DNA of 64,000 bases from Streblospio benedicti (lineage: Eukaryota > Annelida > Polychaeta > Spionida > Spionidae). The notes beneath the pieces were generated by a model. It made no database searches. It was not told the origin of the DNA and saw only the letters and a list, made by a program, of their open reading frames with translations. The stretch spans positions 58,636,682 through 58,700,681 of the forward strand of contig CM032664.1 of the NCBI GenBank assembly GCA_019095985.1, written 5' to 3'. Positions 1 to 11,829 of the stretch are shown here, in pieces. Both the position numbers and the translations under genes were made by a program. Positions within the stretch are counted from its first letter, which is position 1; every line of letters begins with the position of its first letter.

Positions 1-565
1 ATTGGGAAAAGCCCACAAGTAAACAGCTTCAAAATCTTGCAATATTACCACAAGAACGCACTTCATCTGTTACGAAAAGGCTAGTTAAGAAGCTAGTCTA
101 CATCGCTCTGCTCCGTTATCGGGGTTTAAGATAGTATAAAGTGATAAAGGCTACTTCGTGCACCTGTTTACATATACGACCAATGAGAAGCGACGTCACT
201 TTGATATTATGGGATATCAAAATGGAGTGGTAATTTAGGAACAATTGAAATGTATATTTTCACAAATAATTAATTATCACCATTATAAGGATTTATTCAA
301 CACGAATTATTGCACCGGATACCACATAAACCGATTTTCTAACAATGTACCGCAGTACAGGTCTACTAGCACCGTTTATAACTCAATATTCAAGGCCGAA
401 GTATAGAATGTCAACCCTGTCATGTTTTTGGACATTTCGAACATCAAACATGTGAAATTAAAGCCTGTAACGTATTGGATATCCTTGAATGTAAGTGTTC
501 CGACATATTTTTTTGTTCTGCTAATGCGTTTTTGATAGCCACGAGCAAAAATATTATTGTACAAT
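1..565. other. no gene recognised
   Basis: AT-rich sequence ahead of the LTR element. I see no spliceable coding exon, RNA gene or repeat structure in it. The short open frames here have no recognisable composition or motifs. Confidence 0.5.
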
Positions 566-996
566 TGTAACAGTATCATATGTTATGATCTGCTTACATG
601 TATGATATATATGACATATGAATATGGTAATGTTCACTTGCCATATTTGGTATGTAATTAGGTCACTGACCTGATATATAAGCAGCCATGATTAGATTTC
701 AGCGCAGTTGTGTGTGAGAATTTCATGGTGTATGTTGTAATAAAACCTTTTTTATTATATTATCAGGTTAGTGAAATTTATTTTATCTTTAAATAATTAT
801 TTTGTTAAGGTAACTTTTAATGGCAGTTGTGTGTGAGAATTTCATGGTGTATGTTGTAATAAAACCTTTTTTATTATATTATCAGGTGTTCGTATCTATC
901 TAATAAAAAGCCAACACCCTACACCCAACACCACCCAACACAATTATCTGCCCTGGCTATTGACCAGTTGTGAACTATAAATGCCGACCGGCTACA
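566..996 (+). repeat. 5' LTR
   Basis: It begins TGTAACAG and ends CA immediately before the primer-binding site. A 65-base segment carrying an AATAAA-type poly(A) signal (GTAATAAAACC) occurs twice inside it, at 704-768 and 823-887, separated by about 54 bases. A TATA-like ATATATAAG lies near 674-682. The same internal duplication is found in the 3' LTR. Confidence 0.75.
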
Positions 997-998
997 TT

Positions 999-1010
999 TG
1001 GGGGCTCGTC
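999..1010 (+). promoter_or_regulatory. primer-binding site, tRNA-Pro type
   Basis: TGGGGGCTCGTC lies two bases beyond the CA end of the 5' LTR. It matches the first twelve bases of the primer-binding site that murine leukaemia virus uses with tRNA-Pro, which fixes both the LTR edge and the direction of the element. Confidence 0.7.
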
Positions 1011-1537
1011 TCCAGTCAGCATCCAGGGGCAAGTTCTGCTGGAGGGGAAAAGGGCGTCGACCACTGCATTGCATGTCAAGTGGATATGTGAATCTGTGAA
1101 AGTTAATACCCAGTAAAAGTTTGAATTAAAGACTTTTTAAGGCTGGAAGAAGTATGATAAATAGCAGCAGAGACATTTACTTTTGGAAATGTGAACATGT
1201 TAGTTTAAGAAGTTGCTAGTAGTGAAGTCTTGTATATAAAGGTTTCAAAAAGCTACATTGGAAAATTGTGAAGTGCAGCAAAGTCTTAGACAGTACTTTG
1301 AAAACTGTATTGGTGAATATGTAAAATGTGATTTAAGTAGCAGCAGTGAAGTCCAGTGACATTACTAGTGCTGTGAAGAGGATTACTTTGTGTTAAATCC
1401 CGGGTTGGAAATGAAACTGTGTCAAATGTTTTTGATACAAATATTGTTGTAAATAGTGATTTTGTAATTATTTGTCTGTTGGAACTGATCATTCTACAAT
1501 GTCAATTACAGTTTGTATATATGTGTAAATAAGTAAA

Positions 1538-2272
1538 ATGACTGATATAGATTATGATGACGTTTTACTAGTCAGTCTGAAACACATAGTTCAAGCACCG
1601 TCAGAAAGGCCATCAGCGTACTTTTTGAGAGTTTTTAAATCCGTGAATAGCATTACTATTAGTACACATAGAACATGGGATCAGCAAAAAGTACTGTTGT
1701 TACAGGTATTTTTTCATGGGTGTCATGATTATGGCATTCTTACAAACGTTCTTAAATGGTTGAACTGTGCACCGGATTTTTTGCAGTTTTACAATGCAAT
1801 TCTTGTGGAGGAAGGAAGACGTGTGGCAGAAAGACTCTTGAAAAAGAAAGGAATTGTGTGGAAGAATAACGTAAAACGTGATGTAGTGCAAAGCAAAGTG
1901 CAGAAGGCTAAGAATGAAGATGTGTGTTTCGAAAATATTGGTGATGACTTTGATAATGTTCTTGTGCAGGACAGTAATGATGACATGCCTGCATCACGAG
2001 AACATGGTGGGATAAGTGTTAATGAAGTGGATTGTGATACGAACTATGTGCATTTTGATGACGACCTGTTTTTGTCTATGACTTATGAATTCCGAACATT
2101 GATTTATGATTTTGAATATGTGTATTATATAGTACAGAAAATTGAGTGGCAAGTGAAAGCATTGTCTATTTTACACCTTATGGCCCTGTCATCTCTTTGT
2201 TCTGGTGATATCTTTTATAGGTGTCACTCATTTTTGTATTTTATATCAATTTGGTGTTGCATAATAACATAA
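1538..2272 (+). CDS. gag-like protein of the LTR element
   Basis: A 244-residue open frame, the only long one in the element. The N-terminal 100 residues contain an ERPSAYFLRVFK segment followed by a helix-rich stretch, resembling the capsid-like part of retroelement Gag and PNMA proteins. A basic segment (KKKGIVWKNNVKRD, about residues 101-115) and an acidic one follow; the last 40 residues are hydrophobic. No zinc knuckle is visible. The Gag assignment rests on position between primer site and 3' LTR and on general composition, not on a diagnostic motif. Confidence 0.45.
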   Translation: MTDIDYDDVLLVSLKHIVQAPSERPSAYFLRVFKSVNSITISTHRTWDQQKVLLLQVFFHGCHDYGILTNVLKWLNCAPDFLQFYNAILVEEGRRVAERLLKKKGIVWKNNVKRDVVQSKVQKAKNEDVCFENIGDDFDNVLVQDSNDDMPASREHGGISVNEVDCDTNYVHFDDDLFLSMTYEFRTLIYDFEYVYYIVQKIEWQVKALSILHLMALSSLCSGDIFYRCHSFLYFISIWCCIIT

Positions 2273-2650
2273 ATTTAGTGATCAATGATATGATCTGGAC
2301 GTTTAAATGATATGATTTTGATTCATGATAAATATGTCTATAGCTTTTTCAGTTTAAAGTGGTTGTGTGTTGATTTTTTGGTCGTTGCATTGTGTTTCTT
2401 GGGAGTGTCATCGTGTTTCATGACGGATAGTTATGATTTTAGTATGTCATTGGTTCATTTCTCATCTATGTCATGAGTTATTTTAAAATTATCAAGCCAC
2501 TGACATTGTTTTTAATTTTCAATAATGATATAAATAATATAAATAACACTATAAATGTCTTTTTATAATTATGACATGACAAGTGACGTATGGTTTTTGA
2601 ATATTATTTTGTGCTCTCTTTAGAAAATGTGATTACATTTTCTTATATTT

Positions 2651-2662
2651 GAGGGGGACGGA
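2651..2662 (+). other. polypurine tract
   Basis: GAGGGGGACGGA directly precedes the TG start of the 3' LTR, the usual place for the plus-strand primer of an LTR element. Confidence 0.6.
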
Positions 2663-3013
2663 TGTAACAGTATCATATGTTATGGTCTGGTTATTATGAT
2701 ATTCATATAATGTAATGTTCAGGGTCACTGACCTGATATATAAGCAGCCATGATTAGATCTCAGCGCATTTGTGTGTGAGAATTTCATGGTGGATGTTGT
2801 AATAAAACCTTTTTTATTATATTATCAGGTTAGTGAAATTTATTTTATCTTTAAATAATTATTTTGTTAAGGTAACTTTTAATGGCATTTGTGTGTGAGA
2901 ATTTCATGGTGGATGTTGTAATAAAACCTTTTTTATTATATTATCAGGTGTTCGTATCTATCTAATAAAAAGCCAACACCCTACACCCAACACCACCCAA
3001 CACAATTATCTGC
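2663..3013 (+). repeat. 3' LTR
   Basis: It starts TGTAACAG like the 5' LTR and matches it to about 3013. The 65-base poly(A)-signal segment is again present twice (2765-2830 and 2885-2949). It ends about 230 bases downstream of the stop codon of the minus-strand EGF gene. Confidence 0.75.
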
Positions 3014-3239
3014 TTAACGAAGGCTCCAGAAAAGTTATTGTCTTGAACCTAAAGCTGTCGAATCGGGTTTGTTCGTGAGTGTGTATTTTTCTGTCAAACC
3101 AATGAAACCGGCGGTAGACTATGGGTTAAGGTGGTCTTTGAAGAATGTGTGCTCACTGCATATAAAGGACTTGGTAACTATAGTACCTATTGGCTTACCA
3201 TGTGTCGAAGTGACACCCAACACGTCAATCATAAAAGTA

Positions 3240-6200
3240 TTAACCCCCTCTTCTGACATCTGACATTGTTATGAAAACCCTATGAAGGCTCTCGGGGGCT
3301 TTGTGCCGACACTTCATGATGATAATCCCCAGGACAAGAGCATAGCAGATAGTGCCACAGATGGTAATCCTATGACCCATTTCGTCCACATATCTAGCAT
3401 ATTCTAAAGGTGGGCAAAAAAAATTAAGTCTTAATATTACAGAGAGTATGGATATAGTAGGCACAAATGGGAATTGCAGAGTTGCCAACCTCAAATTTTG
3501 AAATTTCTGAATCCCGAGTCCAAAAGTTCTGAATTTGGGTCAAAATATCTGAATCTCTACGTCTAATGTGTATTTTTGACTTATATTTAAATAAGACTAT
3601 TTTATAACACTGTTCTGTGTTTAGAATGGTCCATGGAAAGTAAACATGCATATAAAAGTGTAATTAACTTGGTTTCAACATATTTGCGCCAGAGGATTAT
3701 GTGATTGCCAAAGGATTACATGTGATTATGTTACATGTGATTATGTGTGTGTTATTGGGAATAATGTAATGTGTGTCAATATCTTCATACATACTGGTGA
3801 TGCATTCTTTTGCTATGTATAAATATGCTGTATAATAGTACTACATTTTCTTCTTAATAGGTATTGTACTGTATTGTATTTGTACTCCTGTTTCATTCAT
3901 CATTCATGGTTCTGCACTCATAGTGTCTACGTGCTGTATGTTATCGTATGATAAAGGTTTGGACTTACTTGCGTTATTCCTCCCATTATTGGACCAGCAT
4001 TATCACTGGCGTTGATTAAAAATAAATACAATTAAAGGTTTGGATGGTCGTCCAGCAGATTGTGTAAAAATGATCCAAGTAAGGAAAACTCAATGAAAAT
4101 GTGTTGTTTTTTAATTTGACCCATTTTATTTTACCTACATTACCTAGTACACAGTTTTGTAAGTCATGAAATGATTCTTGTTGGACATTTAAAAAAAAAC
4201 TAAGTCTTTCAAGTACCCAATTTAGCTGTCAATTACTTACCAGAATGCAGAAAAATACATCACATTTTCAAAAAAATGTAGGATACCCAAAAACTCCCTG
4301 GTGCAAGAGGCGGGCATCCGAGTCCATGGACACCCAAAATTATACTTTGTCAAATAGACTATAGATTCGGAATAGCACTTGGCATGTGCAAAAAGTGCTA
4401 TAACTCAGAAAGTCTGGCAAGTACAACACTAATGCGTCGTTCCCGCGCATAGAGGATTAATCACTGAATATAAATCACTGACACCTGCAAATAACGATGT
4501 AATTAATGAAAAACAGCAAGACTACTTTTCAAATTGTGTTATATCCACCATATTGTCTCGCTTGTCAATCACGGAAACAGCCGACAACAGCCGAGTGGCG
4601 CATTCGAATCACTAAACCACTGTGGCTTCTGTTACTAAAGTAATGCGCCACATATTTCTTTGGCATGGCATATTCGGATTGAGACACGTCATTTAAATCG
4701 AGTGCATTTTTGAGTGCCGGTTAAAGCATGTCCACACGATGCGCAGTTCAATCGAGTACACTCGATAATGGCTGCGCCCATATGCGAGCAAAAACATCAG
4801 TATTTTAAGGGAAAAAGTACAATTCTTTAAAATATTTGGTTATTTCTACTGAATTTCGGAATTTCTCGATTCCGATCGGAATGTTCAGAATCAGATTCAT
4901 ATTTCGGAATGATTCGGAAATTTCAGAATACTTGGCAACTCTGGAAGTACTGTAAATCTTCCACAACAGCCGGGCAGTTAATAGAGGTGGATGTTTAATA
5001 TAGATAAGACCGTTAATAACAATGGTAAGACTTAGCGTTCTTGTTTCAAACGATGCATGATTTTTATACACTTCAGACAATGCAGCCGCGTTATAATGCA
5101 TTATGAAATCGAGACAGACTCGCACATTAATCATTAAATGCTTTTATAAGAGATTGAGGGGGCCATTTATAAGTGGTAGGCCTTTAACAGTTATCACCCC
5201 AGCATTCTGCCTGTTAAGTTTTGTGTACAAATGTCAGTCAAAAATGTGTTCATGATTACTATAATTGTCTGTTCTCTGCTGTTATGTTGAATAATTCCAA
5301 AAACGAAGATGAAAGTTGAAAATATTAGTTTATAAACGTTTTCGGTGCTCAAGCACCCTCTTCAGATATACATTCAAACACATTTTTAAACATGAACATT
5401 GATTAATAAATGATAAAATGGTTTAGAATAGATGTTGATAAATTATATGTACAGTAGCTTAGAAAAATTACAATAAGGCTTTGCAAGACGGTGGAGAAGG
5501 TTTGGAACTGACAATTAATGATAGATATAAGTGGTAGAATATGGGTATATTTATAACCTAATATTTTCAACTTTCGTCGTCGTTTTAGGAATTATTCAAC
5601 ATAACACAGCGAACAGACAAAAACTGCTGCTGCTCAACTTGTAAATTTAACAAATAAGAAATGTGTTTGTCGGGCCAAATAGTTACGTTCCATTTCTTCA
5701 GGGCAGATTAGACCGAGTGAGGTGATAATATCATTAAAGAAAAATAAATGTCCCAATCGAGCAAATATCACAACTTATGCAGACAAGATCAGTGTAAAAT
5801 AGATCTGCATGAATAAACAAAGGATATGTTGACAATTTTTGAAGCTATGGACCAAGAAACCTTAAGTGTAAAAAAATAACAAAAACTAGACTAAACCCAC
5901 AATAATTTTCAGGGTTCATTTTGGCAGTGCGCATAGGTACAAAGACATCAATAATTATAGCAAAATGTGTATCACTCGTGAAGACGTCTGATAAATCCAT
6001 ACCAAAGTAAGAATTACTCACCGTAATCGTAATCTTCATCCTCGTCGTACGTCTCTTGAAGCAATTCTGGATAACTTTCTGGAAGAAAAATAGAAAAACA
6101 TTATTTCAAAACCTTTTTTTCCATTGCTTAATGGCCAAGGTAGTTTAATGAATATTGTTCAAAGAATTCAATTAATGAAGTTTCTGATGTAATGTTGCCT

Positions 6201-9200
6201 CCTTGTTTAGTGTAAGCGCAAAAAAATATTTAATGCAATCATGTCATAATCTTACAAAAATTAAAATTCAAGATATTTTAGCAGTAAATTAACCATCTTG
6301 ATGCCACATAAGAATATCGCATTTTACAGCTCACTGTCAAGACGTAGTTCACATTCGGAGTTTTTCATTGTTGACATAGAAATATGATCCTTAGCAGCTC
6401 TTTTGATTTTCAGCAGAACCTTTCCACACTTATGTTACGCGGTTCGATAGATAGTGCACCTCGTACAGTTGTATACACTTGTGCCCAGTGATATGACATG
6501 TTGTTAGCCTCAGTTATATGTAGATTAAGGTGAAACATACTTAGCCATGAAGCATGTATATAAGTCACATTCTGTGATCATATGGTTCAAGGTGAACATG
6601 CAGACAGGCATGTCAGCATGTCTGGTGTCTGTGTATATCATCACCAGGCACCAGTACATATGCGTCTAGTACTATTGTCACTATGTCCGAGGTATAGAGT
6701 ACACGGCACTTTCATTATGATAGGCTGATGTAGCTATTGTCTGTTTATTATTGTCTGTTATATATATGTTTGTATGTGATTGATGTATGAATGAAGAATA
6801 TAAGTGAACAATAAAGACATTGGAAATTAAGGATAGTCATTACTCTGCAGTATACACAGTCTCACAAGTTACCCAGGAACATAACGTTTAACAACTTACA
6901 GTACACATTCATGTTAAATATCCCATGTATGTGGCATACAGCACAGGGACTCATTGTGGTTTTTGGTTTTGTTTGCTGGTGTGACCATTAAAAAGAGACA
7001 ATTTTGTTTCAAGCAAATGTATCAATTAAGACTTTTAAACGTTTTCAAGCACATGAGGCTCCTTTTCAAATAAACTATACATGAAGCATTGTGCGGAACC
7101 AAAGACCGTAACTCGCTTTACCCTCGTCACAAACCTAGCTAAACCGTATATGTACGCAATGTTTTAAAAGCAATTTTTATACACGATATTTCGATATACT
7201 GGTTTATCATGGCATCCCTATTGCCATTAGTCCGGTGTGTAATACCTGTTATCACTGGCTGCTTGAAACGTGTCAGGTATAGAAAGTTTACACAAGTAAC
7301 CACTTACAAGAATTTCGGTCACACAGCATTGAATTGAACAAGTTAAATAGCAGCTAGAATCAACAAGTCTTGGTACAAAACTTATATGCAATATCTGTAT
7401 CTTACCTAGTTTGGGAAACTGGCAGAGATTGCCTAAGAAATCAAGTTTACAGATGCAGCTAAAAGTCTGCAGGTCATCGGAGTCTTTGCATGAGCCCCCA
7501 TTCTGACATGGTTCCTCCCTCGCACACACTCCTGCAACATACGGCAGCTGCATTTTGGTCTTCTCTATGTACTAAACATCCAATCAAATGGTGCAATGTG
7601 TTTATGCTATCTAGTGTTATGGACAGCATATGTTGTATAGACTGTTGTATAGATATTTTTGGTTCACATTTCTTTTTTTTCACAACACTATTTTTACCTT
7701 CATTGACAGTTTCGCCAACTGCTGTTGGCATCATCAAAATGAATCACCATGCCACATCAAGTGAATAACTAGGTTGCGGGAAAGAAAAAATGCTAACACA
7801 GTGTTAGTGTCATGCTAGTGTACACAATTTTTGATATTTCAACTTAGCGACATTGTCAATGTCTAGTCAGCTTTTTGTGAGATGTGACAAAAATTACCTT
7901 GAATTTTAACATATCAACATACACCAAAGAAATGAACATTAACCTCTCACGTTGCTCAGTAGTCAGGGGATTAGGAAAATGAAAAAAAAGAAGTATCTCT
8001 CATGCCCTCGTTTATTCCCCCCCCCCCCCAGGTTACACCGATTTGCAGCCCACCATTGCCCGTCTATTCGCCATGTAGGCATACCGTATTCATTCTAATA
8101 AGAGCACAGTGCACTTACAAAAAACAAATTTCAGCAAGAAAACCGAAAAATTGATAAGCGCACCCCTTTGACCCCACAGAGCATGATAACACAACGCGCC
8201 CGGATGGTTATGTGGTAGTCCCAATACGGAACAATACCGGCTTGTTATAGTCTTACAATATGGCACTGGAAGTGAAATCTTTGCCAAAAAAGAGCAAGAT
8301 TTGTATAATAATTAATCTGTATAAACAGCGTGTGCGCTTAATGGGGCAGGTGCGCTTATAAGGACGAATGTTTCTTGTGCTAAATACAAGTGTGCGTGTC
8401 ACGTGATCTGTTTTGCCGAAATCACCATTAATCACGTCAGCTGCAGTACTATCCCATCAATACACTATCCTTGCTAGCATACAATGCACTTTAGCCAACA
8501 TAATGGGCTGCTGCAAATCAATAAAATCAATATGAATGATGAAACCAGTGTTATTCAGCACACACATGTACAGCACAATCACACTATAAGATTATTTGTG
8601 TCTGATTACATAATTGTGTACTTTTACTCAAAATTTCTATAATATCTTAGTTAACTTTTAACACTTCGACTTGATTAATTGTAAAACTAAAAAATAATTA
8701 AATATTGAAATTGAAATATAAACAGGTTAGTGCAAAATAGAAACACATTATATGTAATAATATGTTATATTGTATTAAAAGTGCTCAGCGTGATAGAGCA
8801 CAGCATCACTATGTTAATGGCGACTCATCGTCAATAAATATTTACTTCAGCCCTCTTTAGAAAGCACTTGCAAACGAATGCCTAGAACATAGATGGAGGG
8901 CGAATAACACATCAAATAAGACTTTTTGATGCTTTGATTTCAAGGTAATGATCTTTATTGCCCATGGGTCAATGTTGTTCTAGCGACACTGTGCTCTCTG
9001 AGCACTTTTGATCTAATTACCCTCATGCAACACGTTTTGTTGTTCCTTGTTATTTTGCAGTTCCGGCGTAATCCCATCATACCAATCTACAATGTACTGT
9101 TAAATTATTCATTATATCTATGGTAAAATAATTATTAGGATTCAAATAAACTGAAAAAAAACTTTTACAAAATTTTATGAAAAAGTGTACAAAATTGAGC

Positions 9201-10665
9201 AAACTTTACAAACATTAGTAATTAGCGCACTTGACATTACTAACCTAAGATGAGACACCTTTTGTGCTGTGTAACATATACCCGTAACTGACAGTAACAA
9301 AAATTGGGGAGTAGCCCAAACTGCCAGACGGGCCAGTGTTTTGAAATCTCCTGGGCTCGCGCGTCAGTTTGTTTTATTGGCATGGGCGAGAGATTTTAAG
9401 GATGGGCGAGAGATTTTGCTTACTCTTTCGGCAATGTGGGGAATCATTTTTATTCAAGAAAAATTCATAAAAAACGTCTGCTAAATCGAGACTAAAATGT
9501 CAGAACGCCATTCGTCATCGTTCTAGTTGACAACATTTCGGAACAACGTTCGCGCATTGACAACAAAGATGGGCGCGCCCATAAGGGTGAAAATGGCAGG
9601 AAATTATTTGAATAAAACCGATATTTTGCATATTTATATATTATCATTTGTAACGTGAAAGTATCGTGCCATAGACTGCCATGTCGACACTTTCATTGTG
9701 AGTAAATAAAACGTGATTCTGTGATGCATTGGTATATAGTTTCACATCTAGCAACTGGCGAGCACACGTTTTTAGGATTTTAGAACGATCTCTGTTATTG
9801 CAAAATCCATGGATTAAACGTCGGAAAATTAAACACAATTTGATAGATGTCATTAAGATATTTAAAGTAGAAATATTGTCAAAGTAACTATAAAAGTAAT
9901 GATGTTTGTGTTATCATTACCACGTTAATTAATTTACATAGGTTTTTGCTTGGCTAAAAAGAAATTCAATTGGCTAAAGAATAATTTAGTTCTTTAGCCA
10001 ATTGGCTAAAAAAATCAATGGCTAAAAAAATATGTCGTCGTTTAGCCAATTGGCTAAATTTGAGATGGGTCTAGCGCTAGCCCAGTCTTCGTTGGCCCTT
10101 CTGATACCTTACTGACCCTGCGAGTGGTGAAAGCGCTAAACACCACTAAGGGGTTCAGGGAGCATGCCCCTGCCCCAGATTTTTTCTAATCTAAGCAGTC
10201 TCCAGAGGCCATTTTAGAGGGTTTTAGACAAAGCAAAAAGACAGCCACATTAAGTTAAATTATACTTATTTGAATTTTTTACAAGTGTCATCAGAAGAAA
10301 AAAAATCATGTCGTGATAAAATGTGACTCCAGTAAACCATTGAAAATGTGTGCCGAAACAAAAACTGCTGAATAAAAAATCAAGCACTAAATGTATAGAA
10401 ATTCACAGCGCAGATGAATTTTCAGATAAAATACCACGAATATGATCAAAATAAGACTAAACTTTATGTTTGCCATCCGGACCAATGTTTAGGAAAAGTT
10501 ACTGGCCCTTCCAAGGCTGTACTGGCCTCGGGCCGAAGGGCCAGTACTAAATTTTGTCACTGGCAACATATGAACTATATATTGTATACAAAACTTACCA
10601 CAATGAACATTTCCAAATAGAAATAGCATTACCAATAAAGAGAATAGAACATCTTTTCTCTTCAT
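3240..10665 (-). CDS. small single-pass EGF-domain membrane protein, four exons
   Basis: Coding exons on the minus strand: 10599-10665, 7406-7531, 6022-6078 and 3240-3403, total 414 nt giving 137 residues and TAA. All three introns are phase 1, GT-AG, and the frames join without conflict. Residues 1-22 are a signal peptide (MKRKDVLFSLLVMLFLFG..), 25-59 one EGF module with six cysteines spaced C5C5C10C1C8C and the motif CQNGGSC, 65-88 an acidic Tyr-rich stalk (TYDEDEDYDY, possible Tyr sulfation), 96-113 a membrane helix (ITICGTICYALVLGIIIM), then a basic 24-residue tail. This is the layout of membrane-anchored EGF ligands (TGF-alpha, amphiregulin), but five residues between Cys1 and Cys2 is more like Notch/Delta-type EGF repeats, so receptor ligand status is inference. 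An acceptor (TTTTCAG) sits one base before the ATG, so a 5' UTR intron is likely; the upstream exon was not found. Confidence 0.8.
3477..4943. mobile_element. non-autonomous TIR DNA transposon
   Basis: Both ends carry imperfect inverted repeats of about 38 bases starting CAGAGTTGCCAA, with degenerate TCTGAAATTT blocks inside. The interior has no transposase reading frame. The CAG start recalls hAT-type termini, but no 8-bp target duplication is evident. It sits in the last intron of the EGF gene. Confidence 0.5.
5267..5618. mobile_element. foldback element with about 65-bp inverted arms
   Basis: The left arm (5267-5336) begins GTCTGTTCTCTG and the right arm (5551-5618) is its reverse complement at roughly 85-90 percent identity. 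Just inside the left arm lies a short hairpin GGTGCTCAAGCACC followed by CTCTTCAG, a motif style I associate with Penelope-like elements, but that link is tentative. It lies in intron 3 of the EGF gene. Confidence 0.6.
6433..6893 (+). mobile_element. solo LTR with 5-bp target duplication
   Basis: The unit starts TGTTACGC and ends TTTAACA, with matching TGTTA/TAACA ends, and is flanked by the direct repeat ACTTA (6428-6432 and 6894-6898). It holds a TATA box (TATATAAG, 6557-6564) and an AATAAAG poly(A) signal (6810-6816) at plausible spacing. No internal region accompanies it, so it is a recombined solo LTR. It lies in intron 2 of the EGF gene, antisense to that gene. Confidence 0.7.
7532..10598. 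other. intron 1 of the EGF gene; repeats only
   Basis: No further coding exon was found here. It contains a C homopolymer run near 8019-8030, a possible inverted-repeat fragment with ends resembling TACCGTATTCATTCTAAT and its complement (about 8083-8372, weak), two TTTAGCCAATTGGCTAAA palindromes, and AT-rich filler. Confidence 0.5.
9949..10058. repeat. cluster of TTGGCTAAA motifs with two perfect 18-bp palindromes
   Basis: The perfect palindrome TTTAGCCAATTGGCTAAA occurs at 9993-10010 and 10041-10058. Half-sites TTGGCTAAA also occur just upstream. No gene or TIR element explains the cluster. Confidence 0.65.
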
Positions 10666-11468
10666 CCTGAAAACATTGCAAAACGTGACAGTGATTGGCT
10701 CATAGAACACAGGGATCTATGTAACAGTATGTTCAATTCCAACAAAATATCCAGTGAGTAATGAGTATATGTGATACACCCAAGTAAAGTGACAATATTG
10801 GAAACTATTAAATACCAGTCAGATCTTTATGATACAGATATATTAGAGGAGGGTTGACAAACTTTAACTTAAATAAATTAAATCATTCAATACTTGTGTG
10901 GATAACCCCTTTTGTCATTTGTATTTTCATTGGTTAAAATGCTCCAGAATTGCCAATAACAAAAATAACTTATCGATAAAGACCATATACAATGTATGTC
11001 ATTATAGCTGTATATACATTCTTTTTTATTTTTCTCAGCACCATGTAATCATACATGTAGTTAAAGCAATTTATTGAGACTGGATTATTATTGACCTATG
11101 AAACTCTGGGATATCATATCTATAATAAATTTTGATTTTCTGTGATGGTCTTTTATTTTTGTCACAAATTATGTGTCATAGAAGATGATAAAACTGCACT
11201 GTGTGTATTATTACCAAACAAAATTGTCAAGTGGCAAAATATGGCCATGGCATTGGGTCAAAAATACTGTAATGGGCTTCATGTATATTTGTGTATGCCA
11301 AATGTTACTTCCAGGTGTCATGACAATTAACATGTTTATAACGTTTTCAGGTAATGGGCCCTTTTCACAATCACCTGTCTACATGAATCTCTTTCACAGA
11401 AGTGTTTCAATACCTACGCATCACTCGGGTCAAACTCTCGGGGGCGGGGGTCCCTCTTCAAAAATGGG
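10666..11468. other. upstream region of the EGF gene, no gene recognised
   Basis: This stretch should hold the 5' UTR exon and promoter of the minus-strand EGF gene, but I could not identify either. It is AT-rich without clear repeats. Confidence 0.4.
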
Positions 11469-11829
11469 TACAGGTATGCCATTTCGAATATCGAAACGGT
11501 ACCCATCGATATACTAAATTGGCTTAAAAAAGTGACCCATGTCTATACCTTGACGATGAAAACGTGACCCATGTCTATACCTATTAAATAATGAAACTAC
11601 ATACTGTCAACATTTTATCAACAAAATATTCAAAAAATATATCAGTATCAAACAAAATGAAACTTGCACTAACAATATCTCTACAATTAATTTCAAATCC
11701 ATAGCTATACCAAAAATCGCAAAATTTAGACGCATAGCTATACTAAATTCCCAAAACTTAGACCCATCACTATACCTGACTGATATGAGATGTCTAAAAA
11801 GGTTTCCCATAGAAATGGCAAACCTGTAC
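11469..11829. mobile_element. MITE-like element
   Basis: Ends are inverted: GTACAGGTATGCCATTTC at the left and the complement of GTACAGGTTTGCCATTTC at the right. The interior is non-coding and repeats short blocks such as GACCCATGTCTATACC and ATAGCTATAC. Confidence 0.55.

Larger units (their letters stand above)
566..3013 (+). mobile_element. short LTR retroelement with gag-like ORF only
   Basis: Two near-identical LTRs (566-996 and 2663-3013) flank about 1.67 kb of internal sequence. The parts in order are 5' LTR, a primer-binding site of the tRNA-Pro type, one 244-codon open frame, a purine-rich tract and the 3' LTR. No protease, reverse transcriptase or integrase is visible, so the element is non-autonomous or a remnant, and it looks partial. 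Over roughly 350 alignable LTR bases I count about five substitutions, although the upstream U3 portions also differ by indels; this points to a fairly young insertion. No clear target-site duplication was found. Family placement (Ty3/gypsy-like against another retroviral-type lineage) is open; the tRNA-Pro primer site is the best clue. Confidence 0.75.

Noticed and set aside
3660-4020. Possible second solo LTR (TATAAATA-like box and several GTGATTATG repeats)
   Set aside because: No TG...CA ends with a target duplication could be placed, and the stretch lies inside a TIR element.
7474-7768. Overlapping 87- and 92-codon frames around TXNL-independent exon at 7406-7531
   Set aside because: They are other-frame readings over the EGF exon and its flank; only the frame that splices in phase with the signal-peptide and TM exons is supported.
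10489-10710. Earlier in-frame Met at 10710 as the start of the EGF gene
   Set aside because: It would put 15 residues before a classical signal peptide, and a good splice acceptor lies between the two Mets, one base before the ATG at 10665.
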